DNA of 18,473 nucleotides from an uncultured bacterium (GCA_905215125.1 CAJMOV010000009.1:1-18473); one strand, 5' to 3'; shown: positions 1-6,872, numbered from the stretch's first letter. Numbers and translations are program-made. The notes: generated by a model from the sequence alone, not told the origin.

Positions 1-173
1 GGATTAATAATATCTATGAAAACACCCAACATATTATTCGTCTCATCAATAATAGCATGTTTTCCGGAAACGATGAATTCCGCAAAACCCAAAATCGTCG
101 ATGGCAAAAAAATCACGAACAAGAAAACCAGAAGCAAAAAACATCCCCAAACACGATAAATAAATTTATTCAT
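1..173 (-). CDS. Partial membrane protein, N-terminus only
   Basis: The frame opens with ATG at 173 and stays open for 57 codons to the window edge, so the C-terminus is missing. The translation begins MNKFIYRVWG and continues into one strongly hydrophobic stretch (about residues 7-31), then a polar segment containing GKHAIIDETNN. This looks like a signal anchor or first transmembrane helix. No strong Shine-Dalgarno is visible (upstream reads AAAGTTGAGTTT). It lies downstream of the 321-833 gene on the same strand, across a 147-nt gap, so the two may share a transcript. I do not recognise a family, and the fragment is too short to assign a function. Confidence 0.5.
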   Translation of the reverse strand, partial: MNKFIYRVWGCFLLLVFLFVIFLPSTILGFAEFIVSGKHAIIDETNNMLGVFIDIIN

Positions 174-232
174 AAACTCAACTTTAAATCTATCCTAAAT
201 TACAATCTATTATTCAATGAAAAAGGACAAAT

Positions 233-352
233 ATGAAACAAAACAATATTCTAAAAGGCTACGAAAACGAAATTCCCGTTAGCCCACCCCCAGAACCCAG
301 AACAGGATCAACCCAGTATCCTACACCCCAAACATCGAGAGTACAATTATAA
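233..352 (+). CDS. Possible 39-residue proline-rich small protein
   Basis: A short open frame starts at ATG 233 and stops with TAA at 350-352. It has a good ribosome site (AAAGGA at 222-227, five bases before the ATG), which is what makes it worth listing. The predicted peptide is polar, begins MKQNNILKGYENE and has a Pro/Thr/Ser-rich second half. It runs against the flow of its neighbours and its end overlaps the end of the leftward 321-833 gene. Chance occurrence in AT-rich DNA is quite possible; no homologue is recognised. Confidence 0.2.
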   Translation: MKQNNILKGYENEIPVSPPPEPRTGSTQYPTPQTSRVQL

Positions 353-833
353 CAAGATAACTAATAAAAAACATGAGCAATCCGAATACAAATAACCGTG
401 TCCGCTTTTCCAACGAGGTTTTATTGAATTCAATATCTTTCCTCATTGCAGAAAGTTCCGCCGCAAATAAATAATGATAGGGAGCCAGGCCCCCTTGTCG
501 TAAACAACCTTCAAGATTTATTTGAGCGGGAATGCGTCCAGCATATTTTATTTTATACGGTTTTGCTGATAGAAATAAGAAAACTAAAGAAGCAACGAAA
601 AGTAGAGTGAAAATAACCTTGATTGTCAAACAAGCTGAATTTACAACAGACTCCATTGCAAATGAGAAAAAAGCAAACACAAATGCCATTACAGTATACG
701 CCCGCTGGGAAAGAGTTGAAGACGATTTTATCGACTCATCAAGACACCTGTTCCCTTGACTTATCAAATACTCGAAAGTTTGTTGATCCAAATTTTTCAA
801 TTCAGCTAACGAAAAATCATACACCGATTTCAT
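321..833 (-). CDS. Three-helix membrane protein of unknown function (possible conflict-system effector)
   Basis: The product is 170 aa, beginning MKSVYDFSLAELKNLDQQ. Hydrophobic helices are visible at about 46-66, 69-90 and 146-168, with a charged N-terminal helix (1-45) and a soluble 55-residue loop (91-145) before the last helix. The frame stays open upstream to an ATG at 1010, but a promoter with its -10 at 904-909 would start the transcript near 897, which favours the ATG at 833. No clear Shine-Dalgarno precedes it. A cytosolic helix followed by two helices, a loop and a C-terminal helix is a general architecture of small membrane effectors in bacterial conflict systems (SLATT- or Pycsar-TM-like). 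That is only a resemblance; I see no diagnostic motif. Its AT-rich DNA is unlike the neighbouring genes and suggests transfer. Confidence 0.6.
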   Translation of the reverse strand: MKSVYDFSLAELKNLDQQTFEYLISQGNRCLDESIKSSSTLSQRAYTVMAFVFAFFSFAMESVVNSACLTIKVIFTLLFVASLVFLFLSAKPYKIKYAGRIPAQINLEGCLRQGGLAPYHYLFAAELSAMRKDIEFNKTSLEKRTRLFVFGLLMFFISYLVIIVLSMFGV

Positions 834-903
834 AAGTTCATTTTTTAGTTTGTTACAAAAATACAAAAGATCAGACCAATAGAAAGGACAAGATAAAATA
901 TTA

Positions 904-932
904 ATTATAAAACAATTAATCCTGATTGACAA
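904..932 (-). promoter_or_regulatory. Sigma-A type promoter for the 321-833 gene
   Basis: Read leftward, there is a -35 TTGTCA (927-932), a 17-nt spacer and a perfect -10 TATAAT (904-909). Transcription would start near 897, giving a leader of about 64 nt before the ATG at 833. This also argues against the longer N-terminal extension. Confidence 0.7.
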
Positions 933-940
933 AAGGAATG

Positions 941-974
941 AAACAGAAACAGATTTAGAAACAGAAAAAACAGA
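941..974. repeat. Four copies of AAACAGA upstream of the promoter
   Basis: Exact AAACAGA occurs on the + strand at 941, 947, 959 and 968 (offsets 6, 12 and 9). It sits directly upstream of the -35 of the leftward promoter at 904-932. It could be a regulator-binding array or an A/T-rich UP-like element, or simply low-complexity DNA. Confidence 0.5.
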
Positions 975-1037
975 AACGAAATAATATATTAACAACCAAA
1001 CCATTACCATAAAAACGAGACTCCGATATTCTCCACG

Positions 1038-1078
1038 AATAGGAATAAAATACTGGATGCCAGCATCTTATTCCTATT
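1038..1078. repeat. 41-nt imperfect palindrome at the island border
   Basis: Two 19-nt arms surround a 3-nt centre (ATG). Seventeen of 19 positions pair; outer stem AATAGGAATAA with TTATTCCTATT, inner stem CTGG with CCAG, two A/C mismatches between. The stop codon of the broken PstS-like frame (1074-1076) lies inside one arm. Neither side has a convincing T-run, so it is not a classical terminator. It is placed where the end of a mobile element would be expected. Confidence 0.75.
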
Positions 1079-1544
1079 TTATTGTGTAAATATCCTTGAG
1101 CTGCTGCACCGTCAGGCTTTCAACGGGGTTGTCCCTGCCGACGAGAAAGACGAAGGCGTCGCGCACGACGGGGATCACTTCAAATTCCTCCCCGCTGTCC
1201 GCCATGAGGGCTTCTTCCCCGGCCGAGGGCGGGGTGACGAAAATAAGGTCGCACTCGCCTTCGATAAGGTTGACGTAAGCGTTGTGGGTGGTGTTGTGGC
1301 GGACAAAGTCCTGCGCCTGCTCGGCGGTATAGCCCAGAAGCTTCTGCACCAGCGCTTCCGACAGGGGGATGGTGGCCGTCGAGCCGTCAAGACGGGGCAG
1401 GGCATCGGCGGTGAGCGCGGGCATGGGGAGCTGGGAGTCGCCGCTGGGCGGGGACAGGCCGTCGGCTGGGGCGTCGGAGGGGGAGCAGGCGGCCAGCGCC
1501 GCGGTCAGGCACAGCGCAAGGGCTGCGAGAACAGCGCGTTTCAT
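1074..1544 (-). pseudogene. 5' fragment of a PstS-like substrate-binding lipoprotein
   Basis: The 156-aa frame has a lipoprotein signal (MKRAVLAALALCLTAALAAC, lipobox LAAC, Cys20). It then has the start of a phosphate-type periplasmic-binding fold: DGSTATIP resembles the anion-binding loop, followed by HNTTHNAYVNLIEGECDLIF, EVIPVVRDAFVFLV and TVQQLKDIYT. In this family DIYT is followed by GKITNW and a further 150 or more residues. Here it is followed by IK and a stop inside AT-rich DNA, so most of the second lobe is missing and ligand binding should be lost. The ATG overlaps the stop of the upstream lipoprotein gene (ATGA at 1541-1544), indicating translational coupling. The intact gene probably bound phosphate or a similar anion outside the membrane, but no transporter genes are in view. 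Confidence 0.8.
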
Positions 1545-3088
1545 GGGGTTTCCTCCTTTTCAAGCAGAGCGAGGTTAAAGTGCCCGGCGGGGATGATAAT
1601 CGCTTCCTCATCCAGACTGTCCGGCAGGATGTAAACGGAAAAATCGCTGGACAGGCGGATGTTGTCCATTTCCTCCAACGGTTCGGAGAGGCCGTTTTGC
1701 TGCAGAAGCTCGTCCAGCGCCTCCGACGGGACAAGGAGATCGGCAGCCGTCAGCCTGCGGCCGGTGTACAGGTCAAAAAGCAGGCAGTCGGTCTGATACG
1801 TCCAGGAGTCAGGACCGGAAAATTCACTGTTGTAAGAGACCATCAGCACGCTGCCGACAATATCGACGTCGGCGGAAAGGTTTGTCCAATCCCAGCTGTC
1901 CAGAGAGGACGACAGGGACTCGGGAAGGTAGTCGGCCGAGGAAAAACGGGTCTCATACTGCGCCAGCGAGCTGTTGACGGCATCGGCGACGGCGGGCTCG
2001 ACCCCGCCGCGCAGGCGGGGGGAGAGGGTGGTTTCACCCCCTGCCAGGAGAGGGGAGGACAGCGGCGCCGACGTCAGCTCGACAAGCAGGTCAACGGCGG
2101 ACAGCGTCACTACGGCGCTGTCTGCGAGATAGGGGGAGGGATCCTCAAGCAACATGCCGCTGACAGCGTACAGCTCCTCCAGCGGGATGTAGAAATACCG
2201 GGAGCCGACGGTGTAGGGGTTGTTTTCCGGCAGGCTGACCTGGATGCCGTGATCAACCCAGATATAAGGGTAATCGTCCGGCAGGCCGCGGAAGGGGCGC
2301 TTCAGCTCATCCTCGCCCAGCATTTTGGCGATTTGCCTGTCGATAACGGCATGGTAATCGCTGCCGGCGTAAAACAGGTCGCCCAGAGAGAGAAGCCGTC
2401 CGTCAGCCAGGTCAAACAGCAGCGCCTCCTGCTCGTGGCCCAGAATGACCCAATCCTCTATATAGATGAGATCCCCGCCGCCGTCGTACAGCTCGAGCGA
2501 ATCCTCGCGCGACAGATGTATGCAGAGCAGCCGGCCGGTGATGGAAGCGTACGCCGAGACAAAGCGGCGCGCGCAGGCCGTGACGTCGCCGTAGTTTTCC
2601 GTCGCCGCGCCGCCTGCGCCTGAGCCGACGCGGGCGTCAAAGCCCTGCGCTGCGGCCGCCTGGACAAGGTCGACGTCGACCGGAGCGGCAGAAAGGGCTT
2701 CCACGCGCTCACTGATCTGGGCGTTGATTTTTTCCTGGAGATCCGTATCCCGCAGGCCGGTCAGCGCACAGGTATTGACGGTCAGGATAACGCCCTGTGC
2801 GTTCGGCTCGGTGCCGTAGCCGCCATAGCTGTCCTGCACATAGCCGGAGACATTGTAGGCGTAATGGGGAAAGGCGGGATTGCGGGGGGCGTCGTCCCCG
2901 CTGCCCAGCGTGTCGGAGGGGGCGTCGTCCCAGCGAATTCCGTCAGAGGAAGGCAGGGCCAGCGGCTGAACGCCGGCCGTCCCGCCGCCGTCGTGGAAAG
3001 GGGCGTCGTCCTGCCCGGGCGCCCTTTGACAGCCGCCCAGCAGCAGGGCGGGGAGCAGCAGCAGGGCCAGGTATTTTCTTTTTTTCAT
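1541..3088 (-). CDS. Lipoprotein with DUF3298/RsiV-like repeats
   Basis: This encodes 515 aa beginning MKKRKYLALLLLPALLLGGC, a clear lipoprotein signal with Cys20 as the lipidation site, so the protein should be anchored outside the membrane. The body contains two similar alpha/beta units, each with a phrase of the type LFDLADGRLLSLGDLF or LFDLYTGRRLTAADLL. That pattern is typical of DUF3298-like domains found in RsiV and PdaC-type proteins. ATG 3088 is preferred over the in-frame ATG at 3106 because it begins the signal peptide directly; GGGAG lies 11 nt upstream. It is the first gene of a two-gene leftward unit with the truncated PstS-like gene. A role in sensing or holding a cell-wall ligand is a guess. 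Domain family is moderately sure; function unknown. Confidence 0.75.
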   Translation of the reverse strand: MKKRKYLALLLLPALLLGGCQRAPGQDDAPFHDGGGTAGVQPLALPSSDGIRWDDAPSDTLGSGDDAPRNPAFPHYAYNVSGYVQDSYGGYGTEPNAQGVILTVNTCALTGLRDTDLQEKINAQISERVEALSAAPVDVDLVQAAAAQGFDARVGSGAGGAATENYGDVTACARRFVSAYASITGRLLCIHLSREDSLELYDGGGDLIYIEDWVILGHEQEALLFDLADGRLLSLGDLFYAGSDYHAVIDRQIAKMLGEDELKRPFRGLPDDYPYIWVDHGIQVSLPENNPYTVGSRYFYIPLEELYAVSGMLLEDPSPYLADSAVVTLSAVDLLVELTSAPLSSPLLAGGETTLSPRLRGGVEPAVADAVNSSLAQYETRFSSADYLPESLSSSLDSWDWTNLSADVDIVGSVLMVSYNSEFSGPDSWTYQTDCLLFDLYTGRRLTAADLLVPSEALDELLQQNGLSEPLEEMDNIRLSSDFSVYILPDSLDEEAIIIPAGHFNLALLEKEETP

Positions 3089-3175
3089 GCCGAGATCATC
3101 TCCCATCGTGGAAAGGGGCGGCGTTGGGACACGGTCGGCCGCAGCGCCGCGGGCATTTCAGGCCTTCTGTGATAT

Positions 3176-3184
3176 AGTATAACA
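3176..3184 (-). promoter_or_regulatory. Extended -10 promoter for the lipoprotein unit
   Basis: Read leftward, TGTTATACT gives an extended -10 (TG, one base, TATACT at 3176-3181). No good -35 is seen 17 nt upstream. The leader to ATG 3088 would be about 80 nt. The rest of 3089-3396 holds no gene I can support; a poor rightward TTGATC (3271-3276) / TTATTT (3294-3299) pair may drive the gene at 3397. Confidence 0.5.
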
Positions 3185-3396
3185 CAAATCGGGCGGGAAG
3201 AGACGGAAATTGCGCAGGACGCCGCAAAGCGACCGGCAGAGCCTGTCCGGGAATGGGGCAGGGCCGCTTTTTGATCTCCGGTGGATAGAATTATTATTTC
3301 GATTGTTTCGACGCTTTGGACCGGAGAAAAGTTCCCCCGCAGGCAAAAGCGCATACAATGAAAATGAAGCAGAACGCACGGGAGGGAGGAGAAGGC

Positions 3397-3858
3397 ATGG
3401 CGGACAGCGCAATATCGGCGGAGCAAAGCGGGCAGGCGAGCGACCAGCAGCAGCCGACACTGGCTTCACAGACGGCGGCGGGAGGTGAGGTCAGTTATTT
3501 TCAGAGCATTGACATGCAGATCGCCGTTTTGGCGGCGACCATTGTCGCGACTGTTTTGGCTATCATGGTTTTGCAGGGCATTAAGGATCAGCAGGAAGGG
3601 CTGTTCCCCTGCAAGGATTATTCCTTTATCGGGGAGCTGCCGCGGGTGAGCACCGCCATCCTGGCCGCAGCCGCGCTTTATTTCTTCTATCTGGCGTGGG
3701 AGGAACACAAGCGGGACCCGGAGAGCAAAACGCTGACGCTGCTTTTTGTCGCAAACGCGCTTGCGGTGGGGGCCGCCATCGTCAAGCTGGATGTCCTGTA
3801 CACCGCGCCGGAAAGCGACGCGGAAATCGAGGACGTCATTGAGGAGGTTGTTGAGTAG
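3397..3858 (+). CDS. Small three-helix membrane protein, unknown family
   Basis: ATG 3397 follows a strong ribosome site (GGAGG, seven nt before the start), so the 153-aa product beginning MADSAISAEQ is chosen over a 180-aa in-frame extension. The first 33 residues are Ser/Gln/Ala-rich and probably disordered. Transmembrane helices are visible at about 41-61, 82-101 and 112-130. The tail is acidic (DAEIEDVIEEVVE). I do not recognise the family and there is no catalytic motif. Its 3' end overlaps by 23 bp the end of the leftward gene at 3836-4135, which also encodes a small membrane protein. The codon choice and GC content match the surrounding chromosome, so it appears native. Confidence 0.7.
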   Translation: MADSAISAEQSGQASDQQQPTLASQTAAGGEVSYFQSIDMQIAVLAATIVATVLAIMVLQGIKDQQEGLFPCKDYSFIGELPRVSTAILAAAALYFFYLAWEEHKRDPESKTLTLLFVANALAVGAAIVKLDVLYTAPESDAEIEDVIEEVVE

Positions 3859-4135
3859 ATCGCCGCAGGCGCTCAACCTCCTCGCGCAGCTCGTCAATGG
3901 CGCGCTGCATGTCGTCAAGCTGCCTGCTCTGCGCGTCGCTCTGCAGCAGCTGGGCCTGGGTGGCGTTGGTTTCCATGACCTGGGAGATCAGCATGAGAAA
4001 GTTGCCCAGGGAATTTTGCTGGCCCGGCGTCAGGTCTCCCAGCAGGGCAAAGCCGATGACGGTGGCCAGCGCCGTCATCAGCTCGGCGGGAAGGCTGAAA
4101 AACCATTCCGCCCAGTTTGGCAGACGCGCCGCCAC
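3836..4135 (-). CDS. Small membrane protein with C-terminal coiled coil
   Basis: The likely start is GTG 4135, preceded five nt upstream by GGGGGTG, giving 99 aa beginning (M)AARLPNWAEW. A longer in-frame version from ATG 4363 would run through the ilvE terminator and reads as low-quality sequence, so it is rejected. Residues about 16-33 form one hydrophobic helix, and 40-64 are amphipathic and Asn/Gln-rich. Residues 70-92 are a strongly charged heptad-like helix (RQLDDMQRAIDELREEVERL), likely a coiled coil in the cytosol. The overall plan (membrane helix plus coiled coil) suggests a scaffold or oligomerising partner, but no family is recognised. It converges on and overlaps the 3397-3858 gene. 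Confidence 0.65.
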   Translation of the reverse strand: MAARLPNWAEWFFSLPAELMTALATVIGFALLGDLTPGQQNSLGNFLMLISQVMETNATQAQLLQSDAQSRQLDDMQRAIDELREEVERLRRSTQQPPQ

Positions 4136-4176
4136 GGCTTCACCCCCTTTCCAGATATTTATATGCGGGAAAGGTC

Positions 4177-4190
4177 CGGCGCTTGCGCCG
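4177..4190. repeat. Perfect 6-bp palindrome CGGCGC-TT-GCGCCG
   Basis: A short perfect inverted repeat lies upstream of the leftward 99-aa gene, beside a possible -10 TATAAA (4158-4163, leftward). It falls where the -35 would be expected, and no -35 is recognisable. It could be an operator or a hairpin; the evidence is positional only. Confidence 0.35.
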
Positions 4191-4263
4191 CGGGACACAA
4201 GGGAAAGGCAGGACGCCGGCCGCCGGATTGGCTGCGGCGGAGCTTCCCGCGCGGCCTTGGACA

Positions 4264-4294
4264 ATAAAAACCCCTGCTTCCGCAGAAGCAGGGG
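4264..4294 (-). terminator. Rho-independent terminator of ilvE
   Basis: Read leftward, a 10-bp perfect stem CCCCTGCTTC / GAAGCAGGGG with a 4-nt loop is followed directly by TTTTTATT. It begins 20 nt past the ilvE stop codon. Confidence 0.9.
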
Positions 4295-4314
4295 CGATTT
4301 ACTGGAGTAAGGGG

Positions 4315-5382
4315 CTATTTGACTTCGCGTGTCCAGCCGTGCGGGTCGGCTACGCGGCCCCACTGGATGCCTGTCAGGTTGTCATACAGCTTCTGGGAGA
4401 CTTCGCCGATCTTTTCATTGTTGATGATCATTTTTTCGCCCTTGTAGCAGATTTCGCCGACAGGGGAGATGACGGCGGCGGTGCCGCAGCCGAAGGCCTC
4501 CTCCAGCTTGCCGGTGTGGGCGGCTTCGATAAGCTCGTCAATGGACAGCTTGCGCTCGGAGACCTTGTAGCCCCAGTCGCGCAGCAGCTGCAGGCAGCTG
4601 TCGCGGGTAATGCCGGGCAGGATGGTGCCGTCCAGCGGGGCGGTGATGATTTCGCCGTCGATTTTGAACATCATATTCATAGCGCCGACTTCTTCGACGT
4701 ACCTGCGCTCGACGCCGTCGAGCCACAAAACCTGATTGTAGCCGAGCTCCTGCGCTTTTTCCTGGGCCTTCAGGCTGCCGCCGTAGTTGCCGCCGCACTT
4801 GGCAAAGCCGGTGCCGCCGCGGGATGCGCGGGTGTATTCGTCTTCAACATAAATGCGGATAGGGGCAAAGCCGTTGGGATAGTAGCTGCCCGTGGGGGAA
4901 GCGAGAAAGACGGCTTTGTATGTATGGGACGCATGGACGCCCAGCATGGCGTCGGTCGCGATGACGAAGGGGCGCAGATACAGCGAGGTGCCGGGGTGGG
5001 TGGGGATCCAGTCGCGGTCGGCGTCGACCAGCGTCTCAATGCACTGGAGAAAATCTTCCACCGGCAGGGCGGCCATGCACATGCGCTGACAGGATGCAAT
5101 CATGCGCTCGGCGTTTTTCTCCGGGCGGAAAAGCAGCACGCGGCCGTCGTCGGTGGGGTAAGCCTTCAGACCCTCGAAAAGCTCCTGGCCGTAGTGGAAG
5201 ACCATGGCGGCCGGGTCAAGGCAGAGGGGCCCGTAGGGGATGAGCTGGGCGTTGTGCCAGCCCTTGTCGGCAGAATAGTCGACCGTCACCATATGATCGG
5301 TGAAGATCTTGCCGAAGCCAAGGCTGGACTGGTCGGGCTTTTGCTTGGGGTTCTGCGTGCGGGTTTTTTTGATGTCTAACAT
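4315..5382 (-). CDS. ilvE: Branched-chain amino acid aminotransferase
   Basis: The 355-aa product is a fold-type IV PLP enzyme that interconverts leucine, isoleucine or valine and their 2-oxo acids with glutamate/2-oxoglutarate in the cytosol. Visible landmarks are FHYGQELFEGLKAY (63-75), RPEKNAERM (86-94), LYLRPF (134-139) and AKCGGNYGGSLKAQ with the PLP-binding Lys195. Further on are QVLWLDG, VEEVGAMN (229-236) and GTILPGITRDS. Length and motif order match the eukaryote-like (BCAT2-type) group rather than the shorter E. coli-type IlvE. The start has GGAGG eight nt upstream. It is a single-gene unit with its own promoter and a strong terminator. Nothing is missing from the active site. Confidence 0.95.
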   Translation of the reverse strand: MLDIKKTRTQNPKQKPDQSSLGFGKIFTDHMVTVDYSADKGWHNAQLIPYGPLCLDPAAMVFHYGQELFEGLKAYPTDDGRVLLFRPEKNAERMIASCQRMCMAALPVEDFLQCIETLVDADRDWIPTHPGTSLYLRPFVIATDAMLGVHASHTYKAVFLASPTGSYYPNGFAPIRIYVEDEYTRASRGGTGFAKCGGNYGGSLKAQEKAQELGYNQVLWLDGVERRYVEEVGAMNMMFKIDGEIITAPLDGTILPGITRDSCLQLLRDWGYKVSERKLSIDELIEAAHTGKLEEAFGCGTAAVISPVGEICYKGEKMIINNEKIGEVSQKLYDNLTGIQWGRVADPHGWTREVK

Positions 5383-5530
5383 ACTACGCGCCTCCGTTCA
5401 AGTTTGGACGCAGAAAAAGCCGGCGGCTCCTGCGCCCTTTTTTTGATGCCGCACGGCCGGGCCGGGCGGCCTTGTCTGCAATTTGGCACTTGCGCAAACG
5501 GGTTTTTTACGGTACAGTATTGTCAAGAAT

Positions 5531-5559
5531 AGTATAGCAAAGCCCACGGGGTTTCGCAA
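5531..5559 (-). promoter_or_regulatory. Promoter of ilvE
   Basis: Read leftward: -35 TTGCGA (5554-5559), 17-nt spacer, -10 TATACT (5531-5536). The leader to the start codon is about 140 nt, GC-rich and foldable. A tiny AGCC-GCC-GGCT hairpin followed by five T lies at 5414-5428 and could attenuate. No T-box or leader peptide rich in branched-chain codons was found. Confidence 0.65.
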
Positions 5560-5651
5560 CAGAAAATTTAGCGTTGCATAGAAATAAAGCATAAATATTC
5601 AATATTACTTCAAAATATATGCGAAATTGATGCCTGAAAGGGGGGAAACGG

Positions 5652-6848
5652 ATGCTGAAACGAGGCTGTGCCGCCGCGCTTTTGGTTTGCCTGGCGGCGG
5701 CTGTGCTGCTGTCGCCCTGGTCGGCGGCCGCGCCCAGCGTTATTTTTACCGCCATCAACGACGTCATCACCCCCAACATGTCGGACAGCACCATGCCGGT
5801 GCGCATCGGCGGGCAGGTGTATACCCCCTACTCTTTTTTGACGCGGCTGCTTACCATCAGCACCCACTACAATACCACCCTGCAGCGGCTGATGGTGTAT
5901 AATTTTGATCATACGCTGACATTTGACCTGGCCAACAGCATCACTTATGACGATGCCGGCATTGTCTATTCCTATAACGCTGTACGGCGGAACGGTTCGA
6001 TATATATTCCGATTTCTCTGGTGTGTCAGGTCTTTGGATATTACTATTCGTATATTACCTCCTCTCCCCTGGGGCCTGTCGTGCGCGTCAACACCGGCGA
6101 CGTTTCCATTTCAGACGAAACGCTGGTGGAACGGGCAAGCGGCAGGATGCAGCAGATTTATGACGCTTATGTCGACAGCCTGGCCCCGCCAGAGGAGGAG
6201 CCGGACGACGAGCCGGACAGCCCTGACACCCCCAGTCAGCCGGACGACCAGACGGAGGAGGAGACAAGCCCCGGCAATGTCTATCTCGCCTTTGAGGGGG
6301 AGCTGGGAGCCGAGACTGACAGTATTCTGGACACCCTGTCGCAATGGGAGGTCAAGGCGGCTTTCTTTGTGTCGGGCGATGTGACCGGAGACAATGCAGA
6401 CCGTCTGCGGCGCATCTTTGCCGAGGGGCACGCTGTCGGGCTGTATGCGCCGGGCGAGTACACATCCATGCAGGATATGCTGGATGCGCTGTCGGCGCAG
6501 AATGAGGCGCTGCGCAGCGTCATCCACTGCGGCACGAGGCTTCTGTGGATGCCGGGCAGCGCCGGCCTGAGTCAGGAGCAGCGCGACGCGCTGATAAACG
6601 CGGGCTACCGCCTGTGGGAGGACAATCTCGATCCCCGCGCCGACGTGCGCACGGCATACAGCGTGCGCGTCAATGTCCGCACCCTGCTGCGGGGGATGGA
6701 GCGCAGCGCCGTTATCCGCCTGATGAACAACGAGGCGTCAAGCGGCGCGCTGGGCGGCGTCATCAGCGATTTGCGCGGCCAGGACAACACCATATTGACC
6801 ATCCGTGAATGGGATACCCCCATCAACGGCGCGCGGGAAATACGCTGA
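5652..6848 (+). CDS. Exported NodB-like (polysaccharide deacetylase fold) pseudoenzyme
   Basis: The product is 398 aa. A signal peptide (about 1-27) is followed by an N-terminal domain (30-150) with PVRIGGQVYTPYSFLTRLL and NGSIYIPISLVCQVFGYYY, resembling the copper-amine-oxidase N-terminal (stalk-like) domain. Then comes an acidic Pro/Asp/Glu linker (178-207) and a NodB-like domain (209 to about 385) with NVYLAF, VKAAFFVSGD and DRLRRIFAEGHAVG. In active deacetylases the first motif is TFDDGP and the zinc histidines are in H(S/T)xxH. Here these read AFEGEL (213-218) and YAPGE (265-269), so the catalytic Asp and all three metal ligands are gone. Glycan binding or a structural role is more likely than catalysis (inference). 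GGGGGG lies six nt before the ATG. A weak TTGCAT/TATTCA promoter may lie in 5570-5610. Confidence 0.75.
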   Translation: MLKRGCAAALLVCLAAAVLLSPWSAAAPSVIFTAINDVITPNMSDSTMPVRIGGQVYTPYSFLTRLLTISTHYNTTLQRLMVYNFDHTLTFDLANSITYDDAGIVYSYNAVRRNGSIYIPISLVCQVFGYYYSYITSSPLGPVVRVNTGDVSISDETLVERASGRMQQIYDAYVDSLAPPEEEPDDEPDSPDTPSQPDDQTEEETSPGNVYLAFEGELGAETDSILDTLSQWEVKAAFFVSGDVTGDNADRLRRIFAEGHAVGLYAPGEYTSMQDMLDALSAQNEALRSVIHCGTRLLWMPGSAGLSQEQRDALINAGYRLWEDNLDPRADVRTAYSVRVNVRTLLRGMERSAVIRLMNNEASSGALGGVISDLRGQDNTILTIREWDTPINGAREIR

Positions 6849-6872
6849 CGGGCGCGCCGGAAGAGATAAACA

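Larger units (their letters stand above)
1..1080. mobile_element. AT-rich inserted accessory segment (right end)
   Basis: This stretch is much richer in A and T than everything to its right, and the change is abrupt at about 1075-1085. There an otherwise normal PstS-like reading frame (leftward) breaks off after codons for DIYT. The segment holds one complete leftward membrane-protein gene, the start of another, a near-consensus promoter and a border palindrome (1038-1078). The composition change plus a broken host gene point to horizontal insertion (inference). No transposase or integrase lies in the visible part, so the type of element is unknown. The exact join is uncertain by several bases. 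Confidence 0.55.

Noticed and set aside
834..1010. N-terminal extension of the 170-aa membrane protein to ATG 1010
   Set aside because: The promoter with -10 at 904-909 would lie inside it, and the extension reads as AT-rich non-coding DNA.
1041..1075. Border palindrome as an ordinary terminator
   Set aside because: No run of T follows the stem in the leftward direction, and no rightward gene leads into it; position at the composition change is more telling.
1580..2623. 347-codon + strand frame
   Set aside because: It is the antisense of the lipoprotein gene, which has a signal peptide, lipobox and recognisable domain pattern; the + strand product has none.
4136..4363. Extension of the 99-aa coiled-coil protein upstream
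   Set aside because: It passes through the ilvE terminator hairpin and lacks a ribosome site; GTG 4135 has a strong one.
4117..5379. 420-codon + strand frame
   Set aside because: Antisense of ilvE; low-complexity Ala/Val/Gly/Asp composition from high-GC third positions.
5383..5530. T-box or branched-chain attenuator before ilvE
   Set aside because: No T-box consensus, no leader peptide rich in Leu/Ile/Val codons, and only a 4-bp hairpin before a T-run.
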